Shown: one piece after another, positions 11,707 through 22,814 of the stretch
Position numbering within the stretch: position 1 is the stretch's first letter
Layout: each line of letters starts with the position of its first letter
Source of the DNA: Chromera velia
Taxonomy: Eukaryota > Sar > Chromeraceae
Reading direction: 5' to 3'
NCBI GenBank assembly: GCA_018398765.1
Contig: JAHBMJ010002075.1
Coordinates: 45,001 to 87,500, forward strand
Length of the DNA: 42,500 nt
Position numbers and translations under genes: made by a program
Notes under the pieces: model-generated
The model's input: only the letters and a program-made list of their open reading frames with translations
The model's database searches: none
Told to the model about the DNA's origin: nothing

Positions 11707-14700
11707 TTACAGCGTGTACGGAAAAAAGTTTTTGAGCACTGTCTGCATGTTGCCGCTGAGGCTGCTGAACAAGGCTCCCACCCGCACGTCCCCTAAGATA
11801 GGGACCCGCCCCGTCCCTGCCAGCCCTATCAGTGCCAACACCCCCTCATCTGTGACTCCCACAAAGGATCCCGACAAATCCAGTTTCTCTAGAGGGGGGG
11901 GGTTTGCCTCACACCATGCTTTGACCATTTGTTTCAGGCCGGCATCATTCACGCCGCCGAGTTTCAGACACCGCAGCTCTGGCAGCTTCTCTGCCGACAG
12001 AGCCTGACACAGAGCGGTTGTCCCTTCGTCATCATGCAGTAGCACTCTCTGCAACTCCAGAGAACGGAGAGACCGCAGCTTCCCACTCCCCAAACCCACA
12101 CACAGAGCAGAGACGCTCTCTGTAAAGAGCTCACCCTCTAGGCTGAGCTCTTCCAAAGCTGTCAGCTGACCAGAACTGAAAGCGACAGCAATGGTGGCCA
12201 TCTGAGCAACCTCGGCTCCCACAGCCTTCCGGTCGTTCCCCGTCTCTTCCGACCTCAAGGTCAGACTGCGCAGAGATTTGGCGTGGGGGGAACAGAGGGC
12301 GAGCGCGAGAGCTTGCATACCCTCTTGCCCGAGGGAAATAGGATTGGACTTGGAGGAGAAGTGCAGATTCCGCAGTTTGGGAAATTTGCCCTTCGTGATG
12401 CATTCGGCTAGGGGGGGGGCAGCGGGGGTATCACGCTGACGGAGTCTGTTGATATGAAGGTTGTGGAGGGAAGGAAGACAACCCCCCCCGGATGCTATGC
12501 CGCTGAGGAGACCAGATAGTCCCTTCTCTGTTTCAAAACCGTCACTGTCTATCCAAAGCTCTTCAAGAGCCGGCGAACTGAGTGAAGCTGTTCTTCCCTC
12601 CCCTGACACATGGACCAATGCTTCCCCCAGATCTCGGGCAGCACCCTCCACGATGAACCCCTCGTCGTCAGGCCGAGCCTCCCCAATTTCAAGCTTTCGA
12701 AGCCCCGGCACCTTCCTGTCACGGATGATAGCAGCGAATGCTTTTAGAGCGGCGTCCCCCTCCTCAGTGGGCCAGAGGCGGAAGTCCACTGCTACATCTG
12801 GAGACAGTGAACCCACCCCCAACCCCTGTGCTAATTTCTCCAGGCTTTCGTCAAGCCACCACGTCAACTCTAACTTTCGGAGAGACGGCACCTTCCCAGT
12901 GCTCAAAACTTCTCCCAACGATTTGCACTCCTCTTCTTCCCCACACCCGACACTGATACACAGCTCTTCAAGGGACACAAGGACCCCCGACCCCAAACTC
13001 TCTGCAAGGGCCCCCACCACTTCATCCGAATCTTCCGACCACTCGAGCGACAGCCTTCGCAGAGAAGACAACGCCCCTGCCCCTAAAGCCCTCGCAAACT
13101 CACGATTTGGCTCAGTTGGAAAATCATCTTCATCATATCGAAAGGACAAATCTAGGTCTTCAAGGGACCCCAACCTCCCTCCCCTTAGCCCTGCTGCCAA
13201 CCCCTCCCAAATGTCATCGACGTGTGTGTTCGGATCAGTGGAGTAGGCTACTTCCATTTTCAGCACAGAGAGAGCGGGAGCCTTACCGCTTGCGATGCTG
13301 CGTGTGACAACACCCATTCCCTCTGAGAGGGTGTCGTCCTGTGCTACCAGCTCCCTCAATTCAGGCAGACGATCGGAATCTAAAGCAGCGGCAAGGGCCT
13401 CACCTGCAGGAACGTCTACTCGACAAAGGTGGAGTACCCGGAGGGAGGGTACGCTGCCCGTTCCAAGGGCACTGCACACAGCAGTCACATCTGTCTGTCG
13501 CATTTGGGTGCCAGAAAGGTTCAGTCTTTCGACTGACGGCAACCTCCCCCCCCCAAATGCTTCACCAACCATCGAAGCTGCGGTGGCAGCGTCAGCAGAG
13601 CCTTGAAGCTGGTTCTCACTAAAGTCCAGCTCCTGCAAGGCAGGAAACTGATGAGAGAACAGAGTGGCCAAACTACTGAAATTCCATTCATCCCCCTTGG
13701 ATTTCTTTGCAAGACAATTAGCCCTCAAAATGAGGACTCTCAGGGACGAGAGGGTCCCCGCCCCCACCGCCCCCGCCAACCCACCCACACCCTCTGCCCT
13801 CATGTCGTTGCCCCCCAAGTCCAACACCTGCAGAGAGGGTGCTTTCCCTTCCTTCAAAGGCGCGCTCAGCGCCTTCACCCCCTCTGCCTTGGCTGCTGTT
13901 TTGCTCAGTTTGAGGGACTGCAGGGGAAGTGCCCGCTCGGAAGCGGACAGTCCCCTTGCCAGCGTCGCCACTCCAGAGGGGCCCAGAGGGTTGTTGCTGA
14001 CATCCAAGCCCAGAAGCTTCGAGAGAGTACCCTGACTAAAGGCGGACCTCACGGCTTCCATGCTCAGTGACCGGAGTCGGTTCTCTGCATCCATGCACAA
14101 ATTAAAAAAAGCGAATCCAGTCAAAAGAGTATGAAGAGACTGCCGGAGGCTGCTTTCTGTACTGAAAGCCAGACTTTTTTTTAGTTTTGTTATGTAGGTC
14201 CAGTTAGGATCCATGCATGAGGAAGGAAACGACTGGGAGAGCGAGAGGTGCCACACACAGAGGAAGCGGAGGAGAAGAACCAGAGAGGCTCTGAACTCTC
14301 AAAGAGAGGAAGTCTATCCACTAACCGCTCACATCCAGATATTCCAGAGAAGGCGGAAGAGAGTGCAGAAGGGTCCCCCCCGCAGAGTCACTCATGTCAC
14401 ATTCTGCACTCAGACAGAGCAGGCCTTCCTGAAGTTTCGCTGGCTTGCTGGTTTTCTCAAACGAAAAACAGAAAGCCAGGTCCTAGCGGGAGAATTGAGA
14501 GGAAGAAAGGGAAGGAAGGAAGAAAGGGAAGGAAGGAAGGAAGGAAGGAAGGAAGGAAGGAAGGAGAAAGACACAGAGAAGGAATCTAATTGGAAGAAAT
14601 ACAGGTGGAAAGATGTGCAAGCGGGCACGCAGACAGCCGTCACATAAAAAATCTGCGGTCACAACATAAACAGAGAAAACAGAGCGCTTAAAGCTTCAAG

Positions 14701-16473
14701 GGCGAGCACTTGCGAGGACCCCCGTCACGTCTTGAGAGGCCTGACAGAGGACCCAAAAAGAGAAAAAGGCTTCAAGTAAAAAGATTGCGGAGCGTTCAGA
14801 GGCGCAGTCCTCATTATTTCGCCAGTGGCCGGACCGACTTGAAAGGTTGAGAGTCTTCAAAGACACAGAGGCCGCTCCCCTGAGGAATTTGTTGAGCACA
14901 GATAGACAGGGGCCCTTGCACACGTGTGGGCCTGCAAGGGGGGTAAAATGGAAGATTTTTGACGACGACCTTTGACCCTCTCTCGTTTTCCCCTACATTC
15001 ATTTCTTTTGTGGCGCACAGGCATCGGCGAAATGCGAAATGAGCCGAAAGAACAACAAAAAACTTCTGAGAGTGCAAGAACAAGTGTAGCGGCAGGGGTA
15101 GGCCAAATTTAGAGTGAACGGCCTGGTTACTCACCCCCCTTGAGAGTCTCCAGAAAGTCAGGCCCCGCGGGAAGAGAGGACAGAAGGAGACCCAGCTTCC
15201 CTGCATCAAGCGAGAACTCTGCACGCACAGACCGACAGAGGAGCGGGCGGGCATACACGCACATATACAGGGGAACAGCCACACAGACCTGTGCGAACAC
15301 ACACTCACAAACGCACAAATTCACGGACGGACACATAACCCCTTTCCTCCTTTGCATGCATGAACTTTATCCTCTCAGCAGTCCCCACGCTAAAGGTCCT
15401 CAGAAGGTGGCAAGAGAAACTTTGCATGGCGTCTCCGTCATTCGCCGAAAGTTTTTGAAAAAGAGATTGGGATCAGAAGAGAGGCTTGCACCTCATCGCA
15501 TTCATTTCTGTTTCCCATTCTCAGTCGCTGATTTTCTGCTTTCCGCTCATCCCAGCTGCACTTCTGTACTCTCTGCTTCTCATACGCCATTCTCCCCTTC
15601 TTCCTCTTTGCCAAAGAAGGTTTCTGTCGGGAGCGGTCACGCCTCATCCATTTCGCTTTCCGTTCGCTCCCCAGAAGAGAAACAGAGAAACAGAGAAAGA
15701 AAAAAACAACAGAGAAAGAGAGAAAGAACTGAGAGACAGAGAAAGAACAAAAAGAAAAACTCACCTGAGAGGTCCAGACTCGAGATGGGCCCGCCGATTT
15801 GCATCTGCATGCGAGAAAAAGAAAGTTTTCGCGTACAATGTCATGTTTGTGTGCACATGATGAGGATGCACACTTGGTATCTCCTCTCTAGACATCTTGA
15901 GGAAGCTGTCTCGATGTGTCGTGGCTACCTTTCCTGTTCCCTCCCTTTTGACTCTCCTCTCTCATCGGAGCCCCTCCACCCCTGTGAAGCAGCATTCATG
16001 TGACTGACCTGTTTGATAAATTGCAGGACCAGCCATCCTGTCCCGAAGCCCGCCTTCTCTGACGCCAGCTTTGAAATCAGCTGCAGCAATTGAGAGAGCC
16101 GAAAGATCTTAAAACTCGAAGAATTTTGGTGGAAGACGAGAAGAGCAGAGATGGCAAGGTGGAAAGACTGCGTGGAAGAAGGCAAACAGTACCAAAGGAT
16201 CCAAACGAGAAAGGTGACGCAGAACCCTGACTTTGCGTGAACTCACGATTCAAACATCAAATCGTGTCGGTCCATACAAGTGCGCACCGTATTGAAATAG
16301 AAAGCAGGAAAGCACTTCTCGGAGATGGAGAAGCGTGAACAAGCAAGCTCCTTCAGCGGAAAGCACCAAACGCTTCAGCCATCACTCACCTCAGCAGGCG
16401 CACTGGTGTGAGTGAAGATGGCAGAGAGCGCAGGAACGCAAATTCCCATCGAGGCATCGTCTGCAGTCTCCAT
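11707..16473 (-). CDS. LRR protein, paralogue A (7 exons, 942 aa)
   Basis: Ribonuclease-inhibitor-type leucine-rich-repeat protein, probably a cytosolic protein-interaction scaffold (inferred from fold; partner unknown). Exons in transcript order: 16473-16390, 16080-16009, 15804-15765, 15218-15135, 14931-14839, 14403-14326, 14084-11707; sum 2,829 nt. The start is METADDASMG at 16473. All introns after exon 2 are phase 1, and exons 3-6 each carry about one LRR (SLDLS, LLLSSLPAGPDFLETLK, LKTLNLS, PPSLEYLDVS). Exon 7 alone encodes about 790 aa of 28-30-residue repeats with LxxLxLS-type cores (LLGLDVSNNPLG, LQVLDLGGNDM, LEKLDLSGS). A TTTTCAG lies 10 nt before the ATG, so a 5' UTR intron is likely. 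There is no signal peptide or membrane segment. The gene is divergent from paralogue B. Confidence 0.82.
14500..14570. repeat. GGAA microsatellite in an LRR-A intron
   Basis: A run of GGAA/GAAG tetramers lies in intron 5 of LRR gene A, between exons 6 and 5. It reads as a pyrimidine tract in transcript orientation. Confidence 0.9.
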
Positions 16474-17476
16474 TTCTTGTCTCCTGAAAATAAGAAATCA
16501 GACGAAAACAGAACGGGGTGTCGTGAGGTTTAGAAAATCCCAATGATCGACTTCTCTTCTGAGTCATTCTTTTCCGTGCAGTACACACCGGATGAAGTGA
16601 TAGAACGCCACACTCACGGGTTTGCAGAGTGAAGTCGTCAGCGGAAATTTTCCTGCGCTTCCTCAAAAACCTTTCAGAAAGTCACAGAAGATGGAGAGAT
16701 GGAGACGGGAATCCACCAGAGAGAACAAGTCTGAAAAGGGTTGACAACTGCGAGGGGGGAAAAGGGTTGACAGAGGCAGAAGGATGAAATATTAATATGG
16801 GAAACTGTGTACGCAGCCGATCGACACTCTTGCACAACGTCGTTGACAAAAATGTCTTTTAGACTCCCCCGAGGCACTCATGCCATCTTTTGCCACTGAA
16901 ATCTCTTTTTGGCTGTTTGGCCATGCACTGCGTGGCATGTTTGGCGCGGAATGGCTCATGCAGGGCACATGCATTCGCTGCACATGCATGAATCATCCAA
17001 CCAATTCCAACCATGCATGCATCCTCTTAGCTTAGATTCCTCTAACCTCAGAGTATTCCAACGCTGCAGAAAATGGGCAGTAAGCTGCCGAACTACTACT
17101 ATCGCCGAACTGAAGGACGAGGGTGACGTAGAAGTCACGCGCTCCAGACTACTCAATTATGACTTATTGATGCGTTGGGACTTCCCCTTTCTCGCGTCTC
17201 TACAGCACTCTCTGAGTGCCGTCTCCTCCTCGAGATTCTCCTCCAGCCTGGTGGAACCCGTCTCTCCTCTCTTTTTTTTTTTCTTGGCTCGCACCCGATT
17301 CAATAGGGAAGAGTTCTGTAAAGATTTTGTACTCGGAACAAGGTGTGTCCTTCACTTGCTCTGTCGCCTCCGCATTGTACGGGCAGTTCGGTGGAAATTA
17401 AATTTCGACGAGAAATAATTCTCAGCGCGTTTCTCTACGTTCTCTGAGGTTGTTTCTGCATGTGTGTGTTCAGGCC
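16474..17476. promoter_or_regulatory. Shared intergenic region between divergent LRR genes A and B
   Basis: About 1 kb separates the two start codons. Both genes have an acceptor just before the ATG, so 5' UTR exons and the actual promoter(s) should lie here. The region holds a cluster of TGCATG/ATGCATGC motifs (about 16960-17022, including ATGCATGCAT at 17013-17022). This resembles a cis-element known from apicomplexan promoters and bound by AP2-family factors. No TATA box or transcription start can be assigned. The 18-mer at 17107-17124 matches the start of exon 7 of the giant gene. Confidence 0.45.
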
Positions 17477-18539
17477 ATGGAGACTGTGAGTGACGAGCCG
17501 GTGGACGTTTGTGCCTCTGCGCTCTCTGCCATTGTATCCCACGGCAGTCCACCTGCAGAGGTGAGTGGGGGGGGGGCGACTGCGTTCTTTGCGTCTGTCT
17601 ATACGTTTCCGTTTCTTCGATCCTGTGCAGGTCTTTCATTTTTTCTTCTTCGTGACTGGATTGGAGTGTCGGAGCATTCCCCCCTCACTGCCACTCTCCC
17701 ACCAACCCCTTCTTGCTGCTTCGAGTGCGCCTTAGCAGTGGACGAAGCCCGGCAGCCTTCAAGTTAAATTCCATTCAATATCATTCCATGCCTCTGTGAT
17801 CTGATGCAGCTGATTTCAGCGTTGGCGTCACACAAAGATGGCTTCGCAACGGGATGGCTGGTCGTGCATTTTATCAAACACGTGAGTCACAGAAAGCTTG
17901 CATACTTGGCTTCACCCGCGTGCTCAAGTGAACGACTACGAGAAAAGAGAAGTCGTGCGGGAAGAGTCGAGGCGCCCTCTTCGATTTCAGCCAGTCTGAG
18001 AAAGGTGCCAGATCGACACAGAGCCCATAGTTTCTGTCCCTCCCTCTCCTGTGGTGTTTTTACCCCGGGCCCCCTCCGGCCCCCTTTTTCTTTCTTTCTC
18101 TCCCCACCTCTCTCGTTTTCTCCTTCTCGTGCGCCCTTCACCCCCACACACACACACGCATACATTTTTGAAGCTGCATTCTGTTTTCGCCTCTGCAGAT
18201 GGAAGCCGGCGAGCCCCTCCGGAGCCTGGATCTCTCAGGTGGGTGGGTGGGGGGTCTGTGTGGACAGACAGGAAGAGAAGGGGCAGGGGAGACAGGGTGC
18301 TGGAAAAGACGTGTTAGACCGAGTGAGGAGAAAAAGAAGCAGAGATGGGAGGAAGAGGGGCAGACACATAATAGAGACAGAGAAGAACCAAGGGTGTGGG
18401 AAAAGAGGCAATAGAAAGGCGCAGAAAGTCAGTGCAAAAGGACATGAACCTCTCCCGTTCCAGCAAGGCGGGAAACTTTTCATGCAGGGAAGGCGAAAAA
18501 CCCACCCTTACCTTTCCGGTCTTCTCAGTTCCAGTCTTC

Positions 18540-18629
<90 letters not shown>

Positions 18630-18791
18630 GTCTCAGTCTCTGTCTCTGTCTCTGTCTCCCTCCCGCCCTCCCTCCCTTCCTCTCCCTCTCCCTCTCCGTG
18701 TGCCTGCTTCTTTGATTTGTCACTCTGTTGCACTCTTGACAGAACTGAAGGAACGAAATTGGCGTTTGTTCTTGGGTAGACATGAGAATGA

Positions 18792-18847
<56 letters not shown>

Positions 18848-21800
18848 AGTTCTCGCTTGATGCAGGAAAGCTGCGTCTCCTTCTGTCCTCCGTTCCTGTG
18901 GGGCCTGATTTTCTGGAGACTCTCAAGGGGGGTGAGTCGATCGAGTGCTATTGTCTCCCGAACACGCTTTGCTCCCACGCTCTCTGTCCGTCCGTCTGTC
19001 AAGGCCCCCACATCCGTTCCCTCCTCGTCCCTTCAGTGCGTGCCATCTTTGGTTGTTTCTGTCTCTCATGGTTGAATTTCCCTTTCATTCTGATCCTCGG
19101 TTCTGTATGGCACACAGCCTTCAAGGACACGGAGCTTTGTAGAGGTGCACGCCTAATTCACCTTTCTTCTCTTCCCTCCTGGTTGCAGGGCTGCATGTGT
19201 GCACGGGTCCCTGTTTGTTAGCTCTCAAGCGATTTCTTCAGAGAGCAACCTCAAGCTCACCTCCAAGTTCTTTGAAGAATTTGAATCTCTCAAGTCGGTC
19301 GATGGCGTGATAAGGAGCTAGCCGCAGTCGCTGATTCAGAAGCGTATTTCTCTTCAAATTGCTGCGTGAGGCACGCGGGTGATGGATGCCATTGGGATTG
19401 TTTATGGAGCAACCTTCCTTTCTGCAACTTTCTTTGGCATGACCGATTTTGTGTTCAAAGGATGGAAGTGCCTGAAATTAGTTGTAGCCGCCGCCATCTG
19501 TCCATTCAAGTGTCTCTCTGTCATGACCGTCCACCTGTCTATCTATCTGTCCTGACGACTCGGAGGGCAAAGAAAGAAACATGTGATCTATCTCCCTCAC
19601 CTCAATCGCGATATGCCTTCAAGTGTCGGCGGGACCTCATACTGATTTATTCTCTCTGAGCAGGCCGCCGTGTTTCCTTCGTCTGGCCGGACAGATCCCA
19701 AATCGTTCGTTCTATCTTGTCTGCAGAGTGTGACCTGAGTGACTCTGCGGGAGGCACTCTTCTTCACTCTCTGCCGCCTTCTCTGGAATACCTGGAGTTA
19801 AACGGTGAGGGTCGGAGTTCCGCTTTTCTGAACTTCTCCATTCATTTTTTTCAACCGTCTTTCGGCTCTGTCTTTGTGTCTTTACTGTCCGCCGTCACTC
19901 CCCTTTCCCATTTCTGAAGAGAGAGAGGGAGCTGACCACCGGAAAACGATCCTCACAATAACCCTCCTCTCTTTGTGAATTTTGTGCATGGATGCAGAGA
20001 ACCGACTCCGGTCGCTGACCATGGAAGCCCTCAGGTCCGCCTTCAGTGAGGGTACTCTCTCGAAGCTTCTGGGCCTGGATGTGAGCAACAACCCTCTGGG
20101 CCCCTCTGGAGTGGCGACGCTGGCAAGGGGACTGTCTGCTTCCGAGCGGGTACTTCCCCTGCAGTCCCTCAAACTGAGCAATACAGCAGCCAAGGCAGAG
20201 GGGGTGAAGGCGCTGAGCGCGCCTTTGAAGGAAGGGAAAGCACCCTCTCTGCAGGTGTTGGACTTGGGGGGCAACGACATGAGGGCAGAGGGTGTGGGTG
20301 GGTTGGCGGGGGCGGTGGGGCCGGGGACCCTCTCCTCCCTGAGGGTCCTCATTTTGAAGGAGAATCGTCTTGCAAAGAAATCCGGGGGGGAGTGGGAGTT
20401 CAGTGATTTGATCGCTCTGTTGTCGAATCTGATTCAGTTCTCTGCCTTGCAGGAGCTGGACGTGAGTGAGAACAACCTTCTCGGCACCAGTGATGACGAA
20501 AGCCCTGCTCCTATGATAGGTCAGGCTTTGGAGGGGGGAAGGCTATGGGCACTCCGCACCCTGAATCTGTTGAACACCGGAATTTGTCAAGAAGACCTGA
20601 CTGCCGTCTGCACCGCCCTGGCAGGAGGTACAGCGGCGTCTCTGCAGGTTTTGAAGCTGTGTCGGGTTGACGTTCCCCCAGGACAGATCCTCGCCTCTGC
20701 TTTCGATTCCAATCACCTCTCTCAGTTAAGAGATCTGACGTTTGAGGATGACGCCGGGTGGTTGTCAGAGGGACTGGGGGTCGTCACTCGTTGTCTTGCA
20801 AATGGCAAGGCACCTTCCCTGATCCGATTGAAGATCGGGGTAATTCATTCGACTGATCCGAACACGCACGTTGATGAGATTCTGGGGGGGTTAGCAGAGG
20901 GACTGAGGGAAAAGAAGTTCAGTTCCCTTGAGGACCTTGATTTGGAATTTTGGCCGGACTCGGAGCATGATTTCGCGCCAACCGAGCCGCTGTGCGAGTT
21001 CGGAAGGGCACTCGGAGAAGGGGGGTTGTCTTCTCTGCGAAGACTTTCGCTGTTTTGGTTTGAACAGTTGAGTGCGGGGGTGGGGGCACTGGCAGAGGGT
21101 CTGGGGTCGGGGGGCCTTGTGTCCCTTGAGGAGCTGTGTCTTCAAGTGTCGTGTGGGGGTGGAGAGGAAAACGGTTGCAGAGAGTTGGGGGAAGTGTTGA
21201 GCACTGGCAAAGTACCCTCCCTTCAAAAGTTGCTGTTGGAGTGTAATGTGAACAGTAGCCTTCAGAGATTTGCAGAGGGGTTGGGGTTGGGGTGTCTGTC
21301 TCCAGAGGTGGGAGTGAACCTCATTTTGCACACTGCCTATGCTGATTCCACTTACGAGGCGTCAGCAGCTGTGAAAGCTGTAGCTGCCCTCATCCGTGAT
21401 GGGAAGGTGGCGGGGCTCCGAAAGATCGCGTTTGAGGATGGCGATCAATCTAGCGATCCTAGCGATCAATCAGGCATTGTGGGGGGTGCTGCACAGGATC
21501 TAGGTGAAGCCTTGGCCCATGTTGGAGATTGGGGAGGCAGTCAGAAGGGGATAGAAGAGCTGAAAATCGACTGTCAGGTGTTTAACAGTGACTGTCCCAT
21601 GGGACTGTCCGGCCTCTTTAGTGGCATCGCATCTGGGAGGGGTTCACTACCCTCCCTCCACACAATCTCTATCCCAAACTTATTACCAATTAACGTTTCG
21701 GCTGTCCGCCCCCTTGCCGAATGTATCACAAAAGGAAAGTTTCCGCGTCTCCGAAATATGCAGTTTTCCTCCTCCGAAGCTATTTCCTTCGGACAGGAGG

Positions 21801-22408
21801 GCATGCGAGCCCTCTCCGTCGCACTCTGTTCCCCACATGCAAAGTCTCTCAGAAGTCTGACCTTGAGGTCAGAAGAAAGAAGTGACAACGTGGAAGCTCG
21901 GACAGCCGAAGCTGCTCAGATGGCAGCCCTTTCAACCGCTTTCAGTTTCGGGCAGCTGATAGGTCTGAAAGAGCTATCGTTTCGCGGTGAGCTCTTCCCC
22001 GAGAGTGTCTCTGCTCTGTGTGTTGGGTTGGGGAGTGGGAAGCTGCGGTCTCTCCGTTCTTTGGAGTTGCCGAGAGTGCCCGTGGGTGACGACGAAGGGA
22101 CCTCCGCTCTCTGTCAGGCTCTGTCGGCAGAGAAGATGCCAGAGTTGCGCAGTCTGAAACTCGGCAGTGTGAATGATGCTGGGCTGAAGAAAATGATCAC
22201 AGAATGGGGTCAGATAACCCCCCCCCCTCTCGAAAAACTTGATCTGTCCGATGCTTCAGTCGGAGATGAGGGGCTGGCAGCCTTGGCATCTCTGGCTGGG
22301 GCCGGCCGGCTCCCTTTCCTGTGGGAGTTGCCACTTCCCAAGAGGAATGGGGATGCGATTAGTAGCAACACGCGAGCGATGCTGCAAGCCTTTTCCCTTC
22401 TAGCTTGA
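17477..22408 (+). CDS. LRR protein, paralogue B (7 exons, 957 aa)
   Basis: Ribonuclease-inhibitor-type LRR protein, paralogue of A and C. Exons: 17477-17560, 17810-17881, 18199-18238, 18848-18931, 19189-19293, 19727-19804, 19998-22408; sum 2,874 nt. The start METVSDEPVD lies in a near-ideal GCCATGG context, three bases after a TTCAG acceptor, so an upstream UTR exon is likely. Exon 2 encodes LISALASHKDGFATGWLV, conserved in all three copies and not LRR-like, perhaps an N-terminal cap. Exons 3-6 add one LRR each through phase-1 junctions. Exon 7 holds the remaining roughly 800 aa of LRRs without an intron. The exon-5 donor is taken as GTCGGT at 19294 because it keeps phase 1; GTCGAT at 19298 would break it. 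The gene ends in the LRR-like segment ASVGDEGLAALASLAGAG, and no frame break is visible. Confidence 0.83.
18539..18660. repeat. TTTC / TC / TCTG compound microsatellite in an LRR-B intron
   Basis: Intron 3 of LRR gene B contains about fifteen perfect TTTC units followed by a TC run and TCTG/TCTCTG units. It is a long pyrimidine tract on the coding strand. Confidence 0.95.
18791..18845. repeat. TG dinucleotide repeat abutting the exon-4 acceptor of LRR-B
   Basis: A perfect TG run of about 27 units ends two bases before the AG acceptor of exon 4 (exon starts at 18848), so the usual pyrimidine tract is replaced by TG. The corresponding introns of A and C hold CA/TG, GA and purine-rich simple sequence at about 15220-15330 and 36820-37090. 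Confidence 0.95.
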
Positions 22409-22814
22409 GAATAGCAGCATATAAAGACTAGCGTGAGGAGGGCTGTCCTAGGGGCTGTCGTCCGGATTAACTTGATGAGAATCCACAGTAACCTGCTACT
22501 AGTATAAAATGTATGCATGTTGTACACTGAACTGCGTGGGCTGGCGCTGTCACCAAACGCCAGTATGATGGTACATATACTAGTAGTACAAGAGTACAAA
22601 GAAGGCTATACTACCGCTTTGATCAAGAAGCATCATTAATTCAAGCATGCAGACTAACAATCACTTTAAGCTAGACCTTAAGAATGATTGAAGTTATATT
22701 ACACACTGCTATAAGAAATCTTTGAACATATCTTCCGTTTGGTGTACGTCTTTCAATCTAGAAAGGCGTGTTTATTACACTGTTTAATGCGTGTTGCTAG
22801 CTATAGTTTTCTAT
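22409..22814. other. AT-rich intergenic, no gene seen
   Basis: AT-rich sequence downstream of LRR-B with CTAG-rich patches and a TACTAGTAGTA stretch. I see no coding potential. It ends at an ATC trinucleotide run that I take as the 3' tail of the minus-strand LINE-like relic. Confidence 0.6.

Noticed and set aside
12461-13246. 261-aa open frame antisense to LRR-A exon 7
   Set aside because: It is a shadow of the LRR coding strand; Ser/Pro-rich, with no homologue expected, and similar antisense frames occur in B and C.
15140-16003. 287-aa plus-strand open frame
   Set aside because: It lies across introns and exons 2-4 of minus-strand gene A and includes simple repeats; no independent support.
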